Shown here piece by piece: positions 1-9,120 of a stretch of 64,000 bases of DNA (its first letter is position 1; each line of letters opens with the position of its first letter). Source of the DNA: Thermobifida alba. GTDB taxonomy: Bacteria > Actinomycetota > Actinomycetes > Streptosporangiales > Streptosporangiaceae. The notes beneath the pieces were generated by a model, which made no database searches, had not been told where the DNA came from, and was given only the letters and a program-made list of their open reading frames with translations. Where the stretch lies: positions 2,418,001 to 2,482,000 of the forward strand of contig NZ_CP051627.1 in NCBI RefSeq assembly GCF_023208015.1, written 5' to 3'. The translations under genes were made by a program, and so were the position numbers.

Positions 1-61
1 CCGAAAGGTGCCGAGCGGAGTATTCCTCGGGGTCGTGGAAGTCAGTGGTGAGGGCGGTCAC
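1..61 (-). CDS. parE: Probable topoisomerase IV / gyrase B-type subunit, N-terminal 20 residues only
   Basis: A GTG at 61..59 on the minus strand opens a frame that runs off the window and reads VTALTTDFHDPEEYSARHLS. It is preceded by a good ribosome binding site (AGGAGA, about 6 bases upstream). The ending YSARHLS matches the way actinobacterial GyrB/ParE proteins begin, just before the VLEGLEAVRKRPGMYIG stretch of the ATPase domain. The neighbours fit: in Streptomyces the second gyrB-like gene (parE) sits near a small DUF7455 gene and hrdB, both present here. Only 20 residues are visible, so this rests on a short motif plus context. Confidence 0.5.
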   Translation of the reverse strand, partial: MTALTTDFHDPEEYSARHLS

Positions 62-415
62 GGGGACTCTCCTGCGGTGTCTGGGGTCTGCGGTCGCGGC
101 CGTACCGGGGGGTACGGGCGAACGTGGTCGTGGTCGGACGGACGGGCGGCCGACCGTCCGGTGTGGGGTGCGATAGCACAGTAGTTCGGTTTGAGGGTAG
201 CCGCAGTGGCCGTGGTCCGCATTCTGGACCACTGGGATAACCCGACGTGTCGCAGGGTAGAACCCCCTTCAGACAACCCGAGAGTCACCAGGCAGAGAGA
301 TAGGCCACGAACCGGGCCGATTCCGCTGTCGGCGTACAGAAGGGCTGGTCGGGAAGCTCTTCGTCCGGTTAGATGTTGTCCCGAGTGACTAACGCCGAGA
401 ACTGAGGAAGGCGAA
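62..415. other. Intergenic region between two divergent genes; inverted repeat inside
   Basis: This 354-base divergent promoter region shows no convincing coding frame. It holds one perfect 7+7 inverted repeat (212..232). I could not assign a clear -35/-10 pair. Confidence 0.5.
212..232. promoter_or_regulatory. Inverted repeat GTGGTCC-N7-GGACCAC
   Basis: Perfect 7-base arms separated by 7 bases lie in the gap between the parE-like gene and the DUF7455 gene, about 150-180 bases from each start. It could be a repressor site for one or both divergent promoters, or a hairpin in a leader. No known regulator is recognised. Confidence 0.35.
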
Positions 416-640
416 GTGACTGGAACTCTTGCCCCCACCAGGCCGCTGACAGCTGCTGACCGTTGCGACCGCTGCGGCGCCCAGGCGTACGTCCGAGTGG
501 TTCTCAACTCCGGTGGTGAACTGCTGTTCTGCGCTCACCACATGCGCCAGCACGGCGAGTCGGTCCGCAAGATCGCCGTGGAGATCCACGACGAGACCGA
601 CCGGCTCCACTCCACCAAGGCCGGTGCCGGAGAGCGTTAG
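416..640 (+). CDS. DUF7455-type small zinc-ribbon-like protein
   Basis: A 74-residue protein starting at GTG, with AGGAAGG a few bases before it. It carries CDRCG near residue 17 and a CAHH motif near residue 39, a Cys2/CysHis pattern that could bind one zinc ion. I recognise it as the small protein (DUF7455) commonly found between parE and hrdB in actinobacteria; its function is unknown. It is divergent from the parE-like gene and convergent with the acetyltransferase gene, with a hairpin terminator 28 bases after its stop. No signal peptide or membrane segment is seen. Confidence 0.8.
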   Translation: MTGTLAPTRPLTAADRCDRCGAQAYVRVVLNSGGELLFCAHHMRQHGESVRKIAVEIHDETDRLHSTKAGAGER

Positions 641-667
641 CCCCTCACCGCGATCCAGGAAGACGTG

Positions 668-699
668 CGGCGGCGGTCCCCGGAAGGGGGCCGCCGCCG
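668..699. terminator. Terminator hairpin with GGAA tetraloop
   Basis: A 14-bp stem with one G-U pair, closed by a GGAA tetraloop, lies between the convergent DUF7455 and acetyltransferase genes. It probably ends both transcripts. There is no T tract. Confidence 0.7.
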
Positions 700-720
700 G
701 TGTCTGCGCGGCCTGCGCCG

Positions 721-1503
721 TCAGTCGGCCCCCGCCACCCGGTAGTGGTACCGGCCGGCCTCGGTGAACCCCGCCCGCTCGTACAGGGTGCGGGCCGCCG
801 TGTTGTCCGCCACCACGAGCAGGTAGGCGCGGCGTGCACCGCGGTCGTAGGCCCAGGCGAGCAGGGAGTCCAGGACCCGGGAGGCGTACCCGCGTCTGCG
901 GGAGTCGGCCCTGGTGGCCATGTCGTAGACGCCCACCAGGCCTCCCGTCAGCGCGGCGCAGCCGCGGGCCCGTCCCGCGGAGTGCACCGCGTGGACCATT
1001 CCGCTCCGGGCCCTGATCCGGGCCTCGACGTCGGCCTGGCGTGCTCCCGGGACGCCGTGGCCGCCGGCGGCCTCCGCCCAGCCCGGGGGCGGGACGCGGT
1101 CCACCACGACCTCGGCCGACGGCTCCGGCCGGTGCACCAGGTCCCGCACCAGGACCAGACTCGGCTCCACGACCCGGTACCCCCGCTCGGCCAGCAGCGC
1201 GTCGATTCCCTCCTGTCCGGGCCACACCTGGACGACGGGACGCAGCCCCCGCTCCCGGTAGAAGCGCCCCGGCTCGTCGGGGTCGGCGTCCGCTCCCAGC
1301 GCGACCGCGGAGTTCGCGCGTTTGGTCACCCCGTGGCTGTACCCCAGCCGCCAGCCGGAGCGTTCCACCGCCTCCAGTGCGGGCCAGTCCCGCGCCACCG
1401 TCCGCGCCCACCAGCCGCCGTCGGCACCGCCGCGGACCCCGTCCGGCCGCCGCTTGGTACGATCTGCCGGGTCGCTGTGCCCCGAGATCCCCGAAGGCCC
1501 CAT
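721..1503 (-). CDS. GNAT-family N-acetyltransferase
   Basis: The C-terminal half carries a GNAT acetyl-CoA site: strand, then RADSRRRGYASRVLDSLL, then AYLLVVADNTAARTLYERAGF. This closely resembles actinobacterial GNAT enzymes in which a degenerate N-terminal half (WPALE, GVTKRANS) precedes the active domain. The substrate is not evident. The start is uncertain. The ATG at 1503 gives 260 residues and overlaps the yaaA ATG on the other strand inside the same CATG; the first 30 residues look unlike protein, so the GTG at 1398 (226 codons, beginning VARDWPALE) is a good alternative. Confidence 0.75.
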   Translation of the reverse strand: MGPSGISGHSDPADRTKRRPDGVRGGADGGWWARTVARDWPALEAVERSGWRLGYSHGVTKRANSAVALGADADPDEPGRFYRERGLRPVVQVWPGQEGIDALLAERGYRVVEPSLVLVRDLVHRPEPSAEVVVDRVPPPGWAEAAGGHGVPGARQADVEARIRARSGMVHAVHSAGRARGCAALTGGLVGVYDMATRADSRRRGYASRVLDSLLAWAYDRGARRAYLLVVADNTAARTLYERAGFTEAGRYHYRVAGAD

Positions 1504-2299
1504 GCTGATCCTGCTCCCCCCATCCGAAGGAAAGGCGTTCCCCGGCGACGGTCCCGCGCTGGACCCGGCGTCGCTGAGTCTGCCCGAACTCGCCGACGCC
1601 CGAGAGTCTGTCATGACCGCGCTGGAGAAGGTGTGCGCGCGTCCGCTGGAGGAGGCGCGCACCGTCCTCGGTCTGACCCCGCGGCAGGCCGCGGCCGTCC
1701 AGCGCAACCGGGAACTGCGCACCGCCGCGACGCTGCGCGCCGCCGACCTGTACACCGGGGTCCTCTACGACGTGCTGCGGCTCCCGGAACTGCTGGCCGG
1801 GCCGTCGGCCGCGCTGGTGGCGGAGTCGGTGCTGGTCTTCTCCGGCCTGTGGGGGGTACTGCGGCCCGTCGACGCGGTCCCCCCCTACCGGCTGGCCATG
1901 AACGTCTCGCTGCCGCCGCTGGGGCCGCTGGGCGCGTTCTGGCGCCCCCGCCTCACCGAGACGCTGACCACGTTGGCGGAGGGGCGGCTGGTGGTGGACT
2001 GCCGGTCGACCGCCTACGCCACCGCGTTCCGCCCCGGCCCCGGGGTCGCGGCGCGCACGGCCACCGTCCGGGTGCTGCGGCAGACCGTGGTGGACGGCGT
2101 GCCCCGCCGCTCGGCGGTGAGCCACCTGGCCAAGGCGGTCCGCGGTGCGGTGGCGCACTCCCTGCTGGCCGCCGGGGCGACGCCGCGGACCCCGGGCGAA
2201 CTCGCGACGGTCCTGGCAGACCTGGGCCACCGCGTCGAACTGACCGCCCCGGCCCGGGGCGGCGGGCCGCACGTGCTGAACGTCATCGTTCCCGGTTGA
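1502..2299 (+). CDS. yaaA: YaaA / DUF328 family protein (peroxide stress)
   Basis: 265 residues with the family's opening MLILLPPSEGK and the internal FSGLWGVLRPVDAVPPYRLAMN and DCRSTAYA motifs. E. coli YaaA lowers free iron and limits damage under hydrogen peroxide; the fold binds DNA. The length is normal for the family (about 250). A TACGAT -10-like hexamer at 1458..1463 and a weak GAAGG just before the ATG fit this start. It is divergent from the acetyltransferase gene and followed by a small membrane protein gene 44 bases downstream. The family assignment is firm; the physiological role here is inferred. Confidence 0.9.
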   Translation: MLILLPPSEGKAFPGDGPALDPASLSLPELADARESVMTALEKVCARPLEEARTVLGLTPRQAAAVQRNRELRTAATLRAADLYTGVLYDVLRLPELLAGPSAALVAESVLVFSGLWGVLRPVDAVPPYRLAMNVSLPPLGPLGAFWRPRLTETLTTLAEGRLVVDCRSTAYATAFRPGPGVAARTATVRVLRQTVVDGVPRRSAVSHLAKAVRGAVAHSLLAAGATPRTPGELATVLADLGHRVELTAPARGGGPHVLNVIVPG

Positions 2300-2343
2300 C
2301 CCGCTCCCCCACGTCCCTCCCGTCCTGCCAGGTGGTGCTCGCC

Positions 2344-2694
2344 GTGTCCCCGGTCGCTCCCTACAACCCGAACGTCCCGCCCCCGCCCAACCCGTACACC
2401 CGGCCGGGCCACGGCGGCGGGGCGGCCCGCACACCGGTGCGCTCCTCCCGGGCCGCAGTGGCACTGCACTTCCTGCTCGGGCTGGGGGTCATGCTGTTCC
2501 TGGTTCCGGCGGTGGTGCTGTTCCCGAGCGGTCTCATGGGGGGCCTGCTGTCCCGGGCGGTGCTGGTCGGCCTGGTCGTGCTGGGGCCCGTGCTGGCCTT
2601 CGGCAGGCGCCGCCGGACCGACCGGGCGCTGGGCCGGGGCCTGCTCGCGGGGACGCCGGCGGGTGCCGCGGTCGCGGTGCTGCTGTGGCCGTGA
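2344..2694 (+). CDS. Small proline-rich membrane protein
   Basis: Starting at GTG 2344, this reads VSPVAPYNPNVPPPPNPYTRPG and then two hydrophobic stretches (about residues 39-61 and 66-82 of 116), ending with a third short one. So it is a small inner-membrane protein with a cytoplasmic Pro-rich tail. AGGTGG lies about 8 bases before the start. A GTG nine bases upstream is an alternative start. It may be co-transcribed with yaaA. No family is recognised. Confidence 0.6.
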   Translation: MSPVAPYNPNVPPPPNPYTRPGHGGGAARTPVRSSRAAVALHFLLGLGVMLFLVPAVVLFPSGLMGGLLSRAVLVGLVVLGPVLAFGRRRRTDRALGRGLLAGTPAGAAVAVLLWP

Positions 2695-2708
2695 GGGCAG
2701 GAGCGGGG

Positions 2709-3716
2709 TCAGGCCAGGCCGAGTCCGCGCAGTGCCCTGACGAACTCCCGGGGTTCCCGCCACGTCTCCCGGTGGGTGCGGTTGCCGACCTGGTAGAGGT
2801 GCCAGCGGGCGTGGTCGAGGGCCGGGGTGTGGTGGAAGGCCCATCCGAACTGGTGGTGGGCCTCCAGGTCGCGGGGGTGCGGGACGGGGGCGGTGCACCA
2901 CTTGGCCGCGGCGGCCAGGAGTTCGGCGGTCACCTCCTCGTCGTAGTACCGGCGGAACGTCCGCAGGGCGGCGATGAACCGCCTGCGGCGCACCAGGTCC
3001 CTGACGACGTCGTGGAGCCGCTCCCGGTGGGCCAGGGCGATCATGGAGGTCAGCGGGTGGCCCTCGGGGGCCAGTTCCACGGAGCCGCGGGCGAACTCCA
3101 TCATCTCCTCGGTGCTGCCGCCCCACTTGGGGGCCAGGATCTGGACGCGCCCCCAGTGGGCCGGGTAGAGCGTGGGGCACCGTTCGATGACGCGCTGCCA
3201 GACGTAGTCCTTCTCCTCGCGGTCCAGTTGCATGCCGAGGGCGAACCACTGCAGGCACGCCCAGGGGACCGGGTCGTCGGGGTTGATCTCGGCCGCGGCC
3301 AGCAGCGGGTCGCGCGCCCGGGCGAGGGTGGCGAAGAACAGCTTGAACCGCTCCGGTCCGACGGTGTCCGCGGTGCCGTCGCCGCGGATCTGCCACGCTT
3401 CGTCGATGAGGGTGCGTCCCAGCCAGAGCAGCAGGTCGGCGGCGTCCTGCTCCGCGGTGTCCGCCGAGAGCAGGGCGTGGATCTGCGCGCTGCGGCCGAC
3501 CGCCGCGCCGCCCAGGGCCTCCGCGTACAGCGCGCGCAGTTCGGGGTCGTCGCGTGACTCCCTCAGCAGGGCTGTCCCGGCCGCGAGGTGGCCCTCCTCG
3601 ACCGCCTCGACGCCGGCGTCCAGTGCCACGTTGTCCCAGCAGCGGCCGACGACCACGTCCGCGGGGGACGGGGCGCCGTCCGTCGCGGACGCCGCGTCCT
3701 GTCCGAAAGGTCCCAT
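2709..3716 (-). CDS. TPR-like conserved actinobacterial protein, function unknown
   Basis: 335 residues, soluble, rich in helices with repeated Trp/Leu/Ala patterns such as PVPWACLQWFALGMQLDREEKDYVW and YPAHWGRVQILAPKWGGSTEEMMEFA, as in Sel1/TPR-like scaffolds. I know similar proteins in Streptomyces and relatives but no function. The ATG at 3716 has a TATTCT hexamer (3725..3730) 8 bases before it and no ribosome binding site, so the transcript is probably leaderless. It is convergent with the small membrane protein gene (14-base gap). Confidence 0.7.
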   Translation of the reverse strand: MGPFGQDAASATDGAPSPADVVVGRCWDNVALDAGVEAVEEGHLAAGTALLRESRDDPELRALYAEALGGAAVGRSAQIHALLSADTAEQDAADLLLWLGRTLIDEAWQIRGDGTADTVGPERFKLFFATLARARDPLLAAAEINPDDPVPWACLQWFALGMQLDREEKDYVWQRVIERCPTLYPAHWGRVQILAPKWGGSTEEMMEFARGSVELAPEGHPLTSMIALAHRERLHDVVRDLVRRRRFIAALRTFRRYYDEEVTAELLAAAAKWCTAPVPHPRDLEAHHQFGWAFHHTPALDHARWHLYQVGNRTHRETWREPREFVRALRGLGLA

Positions 3717-4039
3717 GAGAGTCGAGAATAGTGCCGCACGGAAGCGGGGAGGCGCGGCGGTGCGGGACGTTCCGCGCGGACGTGGTCGCGGAGGGGGCCA
3801 CCGGCCCGCTCCGCACGACGGCCGTCCAGGTCACGAACCGGTCTCGGATCTTTATCTTCCCCATACCCGACCGGCGGCATCATCGGAGGCGTCCGGTGAA
3901 GGGGATCATCAGACACTCTCCGGCCGCGCCGGTCGCGGGCTTCGCCACACCCGTGTCGACAGGACGGACCACCGGAGGTACGTCGCGAGTGGGCCGGTCG
4001 CCTCCGCGAGGGACCGGCCCGGTGCCGCGTCGTGCTCCT
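3717..4039. other. Gap holding a leaderless promoter and the rpoD terminator
   Basis: This 323-base gap contains the promoter of the TPR-like gene at its left end and the rpoD terminator hairpin at its right end. Open frames through it look like random GC-rich sequence. Confidence 0.5.
3991..4020 (-). terminator. rpoD terminator
   Basis: GGGCCGGT pairs with ACCGGCCC, and CCTC with GAGG inside it, separated by a small bulge and a 3-base loop. The hairpin begins 20 bases after the rpoD stop codon. Confidence 0.7.
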
Positions 4040-5722
4040 TCAGTCCAGGTAGTCGCGCAGCACCTGCGAACGCGAGGGGTGGCGCAGCTTGGACATGGTC
4101 TTGGACTCGATCTGCCGGATCCGTTCCCGGGTCACGCCGTAGACCTTGCCGATCTCGTCCAGGGTCTTGGGCTGGCCGTCGGTGAGCCCGAACCGCATCG
4201 ACACCACGCCGGCCTCGCGTTCGGACAGGGTGTCGAGCACCGAGTGGAGCTGCTCCTGGAGCAGGGTGAAGCTGACCGCCTCGCCCGGCTGGATCGCCTC
4301 GGAGTCCTCGATGAGGTCGCCGAACTCGCTGTCGCCGTCCTCGCCCAGCGGGGTGTGCAGGGAGATCGGCTCGCGGCCGTACTTCTGGACCTCGACGACC
4401 TTCTCCGGGGTCATGTCGAGTTCCTTGGCCAGCTCCTCCGGGGTGGGTTCGCGTCCCAGGTCCTGCAGCATCTGACGCTGCACGCGGGCGAGCTTGTTGA
4501 TGACCTCGACCATGTGCACCGGGATGCGGATGGTCCGCGCCTGGTCGGCCATCGCGCGGGTGATGGCCTGCCGGATCCACCAGGTGGCGTAGGTGGAGAA
4601 CTTGTACCCCTTGGTGTAGTCGAACTTCTCGACGGCCCGGATGAGGCCGAGGTTGCCTTCCTGGATCAGGTCGAGGAAGAGCATGCCGCGGCCGGTGTAG
4701 CGCTTGGCCAGCGACACGACCAGGCGCAGGTTCGCCTCCAGCAGGTGCTTCTTGGCCCGGCTGCCGTCCTCGGCGATCCACTCCAGTTCCTCCCGCTCCT
4801 CGGCGGAGAGCAGGTGGCCCTTCTCGGAGAGCTTCTCCTCGGCGAACAGTCCGGCCTCGATGCGCTTGGCCAGCTCCACCTCCTGCTCGGCGTTGAGGAG
4901 GGGGACCTTGCCGATCTGCTTGAGGTAGTCCTTGACCGGGTCCGCGGTCGCCCCGGCCGCGACGACCTGGGCCGCCGGCGCGTCGTCATCGTCGTCGTAG
5001 AGGACGAAGGAGTCGTCCTCGCCGGAGTCCGCCTTCTCGGAGAGGGACCGCCCCGACTTGGCCGGGGTGGTCTCGACCGCCTCGGCCGTCTCCTCGGTGT
5101 CGTCGACCAGTTCCAGGTCGGTGCCGGTCTCCTCGTACTCGTCCTCGACGAGCTCGGTGGCCTCCAGGTCGAGGGAGGTGTCGTCGCTCGGGACGACGTC
5201 GGCCTTCTTCTTGGCCGCGGCCCTGGTGGTCTTCTTCGCCGCCGGCTTGGCCGTGGTCTTCTTCGCCGCGGTGCTGCGCTTGGCGGTCGTCGTCTTGGAC
5301 TTGGTGGTGGCGGCCTTGGTGGTGCGCTTCTTGGGCGCGGCCTTGGTCTCGTCCGCACCCTCCGCACCGGTCGCGGCGGCCGCGGGCTCGGGCTTCTCCT
5401 GTGCTGCCGCCGCGCGTTTGGTCCGAGTGGTGCTGGTCTGAGCCGCCGCCCGAGAGGCGGTGGTCGTCTTGCGCCGTGTGGACTTGCGTCGGGGCGGTGC
5501 GGACTCGGCCGCGCCCACGATGAGGGTGACGCCTTCCTTGGTCAGGGTGCGGAGCACGGCCTGAGCCTGCGACATCGGGATTTCGGCCTCTTCAAAGGCA
5601 CGGCGCACGTCCTCGGGCTCAAGGTACCCCTGGGACCGCCCACGCTCGATCAGCTGCTGGATGACTGGCTCTTGCAGCGCCTCCGGCTGCTGCTTAGAGC
5701 GGGTCGAACTGGCAGGTGACAC
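4040..5722 (-). CDS. rpoD: Principal RNA polymerase sigma factor (RpoD/HrdB, sigma-70 group 1)
   Basis: 560 residues from the GTG at 5722, chosen because GAGAGG lies 5 bases before it; a GTG at 5728 is an alternative. The first 80 residues form region 1.1. Residues about 80-250 are a Lys/Ala/Thr-rich basic stretch followed by an acidic one, typical of actinobacterial HrdB. Region 1.2 is [16 protein letters not shown]. Regions 2.1-2.4 include [15 protein letters not shown] and [16 protein letters not shown]; region 3 follows; region 4.2 is [20 protein letters not shown]. It directs core polymerase to housekeeping promoters. It is a single-gene transcript with its own terminator. Confidence 0.97.
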   Translation of the reverse strand: MSPASSTRSKQQPEALQEPVIQQLIERGRSQGYLEPEDVRRAFEEAEIPMSQAQAVLRTLTKEGVTLIVGAAESAPPRRKSTRRKTTTASRAAAQTSTTRTKRAAAAQEKPEPAAAATGAEGADETKAAPKKRTTKAATTKSKTTTAKRSTAAKKTTAKPAAKKTTRAAAKKKADVVPSDDTSLDLEATELVEDEYEETGTDLELVDDTEETAEAVETTPAKSGRSLSEKADSGEDDSFVLYDDDDDAPAAQVVAAGATADPVKDYLKQIGKVPLLNAEQEVELAKRIEAGLFAEEKLSEKGHLLSAEEREELEWIAEDGSRAKKHLLEANLRLVVSLAKRYTGRGMLFLDLIQEGNLGLIRAVEKFDYTKGYKFSTYATWWIRQAITRAMADQARTIRIPVHMVEVINKLARVQRQMLQDLGREPTPEELAKELDMTPEKVVEVQKYGREPISLHTPLGEDGDSEFGDLIEDSEAIQPGEAVSFTLLQEQLHSVLDTLSEREAGVVSMRFGLTDGQPKTLDEIGKVYGVTRERIRQIESKTMSKLRHPSRSQVLRDYLD

Positions 5723-6046
5723 AAACACCTCTCGAACGGACGTGTGGCGAGATTGTTGGACTCGACGATCCGGTGAGTCGGGGGGACGGTGTCCGGTTCC
5801 CGGCTCGGTCCCGATTCCCCGCGGCTGCGGGGGCCACCGCCGTACCGGACCGCTGTGCCTCGTCTGGCGTTTCGACACATCGGCCAAGTAAGATTCTTTC
5901 CACCGCGGGCCTGGCTGGCACGCGGTTGAAACGTTCGGCGGTCGGGGTCGGATCATCCCCGCTGGCGCGGGGACCGCTTGTGGATCTTCTTCCACCTTAG
6001 GTGGGCGGACGGGTGGTTCGCCGCTGGCTGCTCGCGTGACCCGGTC
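5723..6046. other. rpoD promoter region / 3' side of the phosphatase gene
   Basis: 324 bases with no credible gene. It must carry the rpoD promoter and the end of the phosphatase transcript. TA-containing hexamers exist around 5887-5897 but none forms a convincing -35/-10 pair by eye. Confidence 0.4.
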
Positions 6047-8116
6047 TCACGTCGCGGGAACGTGGACGGCAAGCAAGGTTACGTCATCATCCTGCTCATG
6101 CCCCGCAAGCATCCTTTCCACAAGGTACTTCAGGATCTTCTGTGGATCGCCCACCACCTCCGCCGGTGCTCGGGAAGCTACGGTGACGAGTTCTTCGAGA
6201 CCCGCTCCTGCGGCACGCCTGCGGTTCTCTACTAGTCCATCGGAGTAGAGGACGACTGTGTTACCGGGTGGCACAAAAAATTTGTGCTGCTCTCTCGGCA
6301 CGGGAATGCCGAGCGGGGTCGACGGCTCGGTCTCCAGCAGCCGGGGCGGCCCGTCCTCCGCGATGAGCAGCGGCGGCAGGTGCCCGGCGTTGGCGAGGTG
6401 GCCGTGACCGGTCTCCGGCTCCAGGACGAAGTAGATCAGGGTGGTGATCTGGTCGTTGCTCTCGGTGGCGCTGAACAGGTTGTCCAGCCCGGTGAGCACG
6501 TCGGCCGGTTCGGGCATGCTGAAGGCGAGCGCACGCAGCGCGTTGCGCACCCGGCTCATGCCGGTGGCCGCCTTCAGCCCCTTGCCCATGACGTCGCCCA
6601 GCACCCCGGCGACCCGGCCGTCGGTGAGCCGGAACGCGTCGTACCAGTCCCCGCCGACCTGCACGTACTTGGTTCCGGGGTTGTACAGCTTGCCCAGCCG
6701 GATGCCGCGCACCTCGGGCAGCTCCTCGGGCAGCAGGCTCTTCTGCAGGGCCTCGGCGGTGCTGTGCTCCCGCTCGTACAGGGTGGCCCGTTCCAGGGCC
6801 AGTGCGCACTGCCCGGCCAGCGCCTCCAGGAAGGCGCGCTCCTCCTCGGAGACCTCGCGGGGCTCCCGGAAGGAGAAGCGCAGCGCTCCGATGGGGCGGC
6901 CCGCGCTCATCATGGGCAGCGCGATCCACGCGCGCTCGTCGGTGTGCTCCAGGTAGGCGACGGTGTTCTCGTGGTCCTGCATGACCTCCCGCAGCGCCTC
7001 GGGCGACTCCGCGATGACGGTGCGGCTCTCGCGGACCGCCAGAGTCATCATGCTGAGGTCCTCCAGCCCCATCTCGCGGGGCGGCGCGCCGGGGACGTCG
7101 GGGATGCCGTCGGCGTTGAGCAGCTGCAGCCGCAGCCGTTCGCGGTCGAGCTGGGCCACCGCGGTGCGGTACACCCCGACCGCGGTGTTGCCGATTTCGG
7201 TCATCACGTGCACGACCTGGTCGACGGTGAGCGCCTCGGCGAGGTCGGCGGTGGCCTTCTGGAGCCGGGCCGTGCGTATCGCGGCCTTCTCCAGCTGCTG
7301 GGTGAGGAGCTGGCGCACCTCCGCGGTGGCGGTGACGTCGACGTGCGTGCCGACCCACTCGACCACCCGGCCCTCGCGGACCAGGGGGACCGCCCGGGAG
7401 CGGTAGTGCCGGTACTCGCCGCTGCGCACGCGGACCCGGAAGTCGGCCTCGAAGGTCGTGCCGTCCTCGATGGCGTCCTCCCACGCCAGCCGGGTGCGCT
7501 CCAGGTCGTCGGGGTGCACCGCCGCGAGCCAGCCCTCGGCCAGGTACTCCTCCTGGGACTGGCCGGTCATGGCCCGCCACTCGGGGCAGTCCTCGTCGAC
7601 CCGGCCGTCGCGCTCGGCGGCCCAGACGATCTGGTTGCCCGCCTGCATCAGGGCGCGGTAGCGCTCCTCGCTGCGGCGCAGCGCCAACTCGGCCTTGTGG
7701 CGCTCGCTGATGTCCACCGCGATCAGCGCGACCCCGGTGACCTCGCCCGTCACGTCGTAGGCGGGGAACCAGGACAGCGCCCAGTGCCGTTCCTCGTCGG
7801 GGCGGCTCGGGGTGCCGCCGATGAGGTGGTGGTCGCTGTAGACCACGGACTCGCCGGCCAGGACCGCGGAGAGCGCCCGCTCGTGCTCCTCGGCGTCGGA
7901 GGGGCGGAGCACCTCGGCGGGGGTGCGCCCCTGGCACTCCTCGGCGGAACGGCCGTAAATGGTCGCCAGGGTGCGGTTGACCCTCTGGAAGCACAGGTCG
8001 GGGGTGAAGAAGGCGAAACCGATGGGGGCTTCTTTGAGAAGCGTTTCCAGCAGCGCGGCGTCAACGGGGTTCATGGGGGAAACGCGGAGAAACGGGACGG
8101 ACGTCTCGGTGCTCAT
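6047..8116 (-). CDS. PAS-PAS-GAF-PP2C protein serine phosphatase (RsbU/SpoIIE type)
   Basis: 689 residues. PAS 1 lies at about 20-135 (LKEAPIGFAFFTPDLCFQRVN), PAS 2 with a PAC segment at about 145-265, GAF at about 285-440, and the SpoIIE-type PP2C domain at about 460-688. The last has GGDWYDAF, GDVMGKG, NAGHLPP and YSDGLVE, which hold the metal-binding acidic residues. Such proteins dephosphorylate anti-sigma-factor antagonists after sensing a ligand or redox change. No membrane segment is visible, so the sensing is cytoplasmic. No kinase or antagonist gene is adjacent. The ATG start has GGGAGG-like sequence close upstream. An AT-rich inverted repeat lies about 300 bases upstream. Confidence 0.88.
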   Translation of the reverse strand: MSTETSVPFLRVSPMNPVDAALLETLLKEAPIGFAFFTPDLCFQRVNRTLATIYGRSAEECQGRTPAEVLRPSDAEEHERALSAVLAGESVVYSDHHLIGGTPSRPDEERHWALSWFPAYDVTGEVTGVALIAVDISERHKAELALRRSEERYRALMQAGNQIVWAAERDGRVDEDCPEWRAMTGQSQEEYLAEGWLAAVHPDDLERTRLAWEDAIEDGTTFEADFRVRVRSGEYRHYRSRAVPLVREGRVVEWVGTHVDVTATAEVRQLLTQQLEKAAIRTARLQKATADLAEALTVDQVVHVMTEIGNTAVGVYRTAVAQLDRERLRLQLLNADGIPDVPGAPPREMGLEDLSMMTLAVRESRTVIAESPEALREVMQDHENTVAYLEHTDERAWIALPMMSAGRPIGALRFSFREPREVSEEERAFLEALAGQCALALERATLYEREHSTAEALQKSLLPEELPEVRGIRLGKLYNPGTKYVQVGGDWYDAFRLTDGRVAGVLGDVMGKGLKAATGMSRVRNALRALAFSMPEPADVLTGLDNLFSATESNDQITTLIYFVLEPETGHGHLANAGHLPPLLIAEDGPPRLLETEPSTPLGIPVPREQHKFFVPPGNTVVLYSDGLVENRRRAAGAGLEELVTVASRAPAEVVGDPQKILKYLVERMLAGHEQDDDVTLLAVHVPAT

Positions 8117-8781
8117 CGGTCACACCTCCGGGACCCTTTCCCCGTGGCCAGAATGGAACTGATGACTTCTGGAAGCGGCGGGTGCGGCACCGGACCGCCC
8201 CGGTCGAGAATACGGGGTGCGCCCGGACGAGCGGGCCCGCGAACGGTGTCCACAGCGACCACCCCCTCGCCGCGCGGTCGGGCCAGAGAAAGGGACCCCC
8301 TGGTCCCGGGAACCGTACCTGACTGCGATTTCGCCTGTCACCGCACCGCCTCAGCATAGGACACCACGGCTCAGCCCCGTCGGTCCAGCCAAAGGGCCTC
8401 ACCGGCAGCAATCGCGGAGAGTAAACAATATACGTTACACGAATGAGACGCGGTAACTTCCACCGTTTCGGGCATCCCTTTTCCGAAAAATGGCAGCAAC
8501 CGCCGTGGTCGACGCCTGACGGCCCCGACGGTGGCGACGGACCGAATCGGCCCGAAAACCGGCCGCCGGGTTCGCCGCCCCCTCCTACCCGCCCGTTCGA
8601 CCGGCACACACCGGACGGCACCCCGCCGTCCGTCTCCTGTGCGGCACGAACCGCCACAGACACTCCCAGGGCCCCCAAAACCTGGGCAATGCCCGGGGAG
8701 TCGAGGCTTGACAGGCCGTTTCGACGCTGTGGAATGGGAAGTGGTCACCGTTCAGACCACAACGCCACGAGGGGGGCGCGG
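8117..8781. other. Long gene-free region with an AT-rich island
   Basis: 665 bases separate the phosphatase gene from the small gene at 8782. Frames crossing it lack coding character. It includes an unusually AT-rich inverted repeat (8421..8438) and a TTGACA at 8708..8713 without a matching -10. Confidence 0.5.
8421..8438. promoter_or_regulatory. AT-rich imperfect inverted repeat, GTAAACAATATACGTTAC
   Basis: An 18-base element with GTAA/TTAC ends and a central AATATA, set in sequence that is otherwise above 70% GC. It could combine a -10 (TATATT on the minus strand) with a regulator site for the phosphatase gene. Confidence 0.4.
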
Positions 8782-9018
8782 ATGCTCAGGACCGATCAGC
8801 CCGCAGACATGCGGCGGGTCACCGCCCGACTGCGTACCGAGTTCCAGATCCTGCCACGACGCTCGGTGGAGCGCTGCGTCACCGACACCTGGCGCTGCGC
8901 CGAGCACCTCGGTCTCGAAGCCACGCCCAGCCTCGTCGAACGCGTCGCCAGGGAGCACCTGCGCGCCCTGGTCAAGTCCGCGCCCCGGCCCGCCACCGGA
9001 CCCGACCGGCTGGGCTGA
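8782..9018 (+). CDS. Small helical protein (three-helix bundle dimerisation domain type)
   Basis: 78 residues from the ATG at 8782, with GGGGGGCGCGG before it. The sequence is nearly all helical: MRRVTARLRTEFQIL, RSVERCVTDTWRCAEHLG, PSLVERVAREHLRALV. It resembles the short actinobacterial proteins with a three-helix dimerisation domain, of unknown role. The open frame extends 113 codons upstream, but that part is Pro/Arg-rich noise. It precedes the 533-residue gene by 102 bases on the same strand. Confidence 0.6.
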   Translation: MLRTDQPADMRRVTARLRTEFQILPRRSVERCVTDTWRCAEHLGLEATPSLVERVAREHLRALVKSAPRPATGPDRLG

Positions 9019-9120
9019 CCGCGGCCGGGCCGTCCGCTCCCGGACGCGCCCGGCCGCCACCGACACCACGCAACCAGGCCGAACCGCCCCGTCCTCCGCC
9101 CCCTGTCATACCCTCGTTGA

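Noticed and set aside
8443-8781. N-terminal extension of the 8782..9018 protein
   Set aside because: The added 113 codons are Pro/Arg-rich and unlike any protein; a ribosome binding site precedes the internal ATG.
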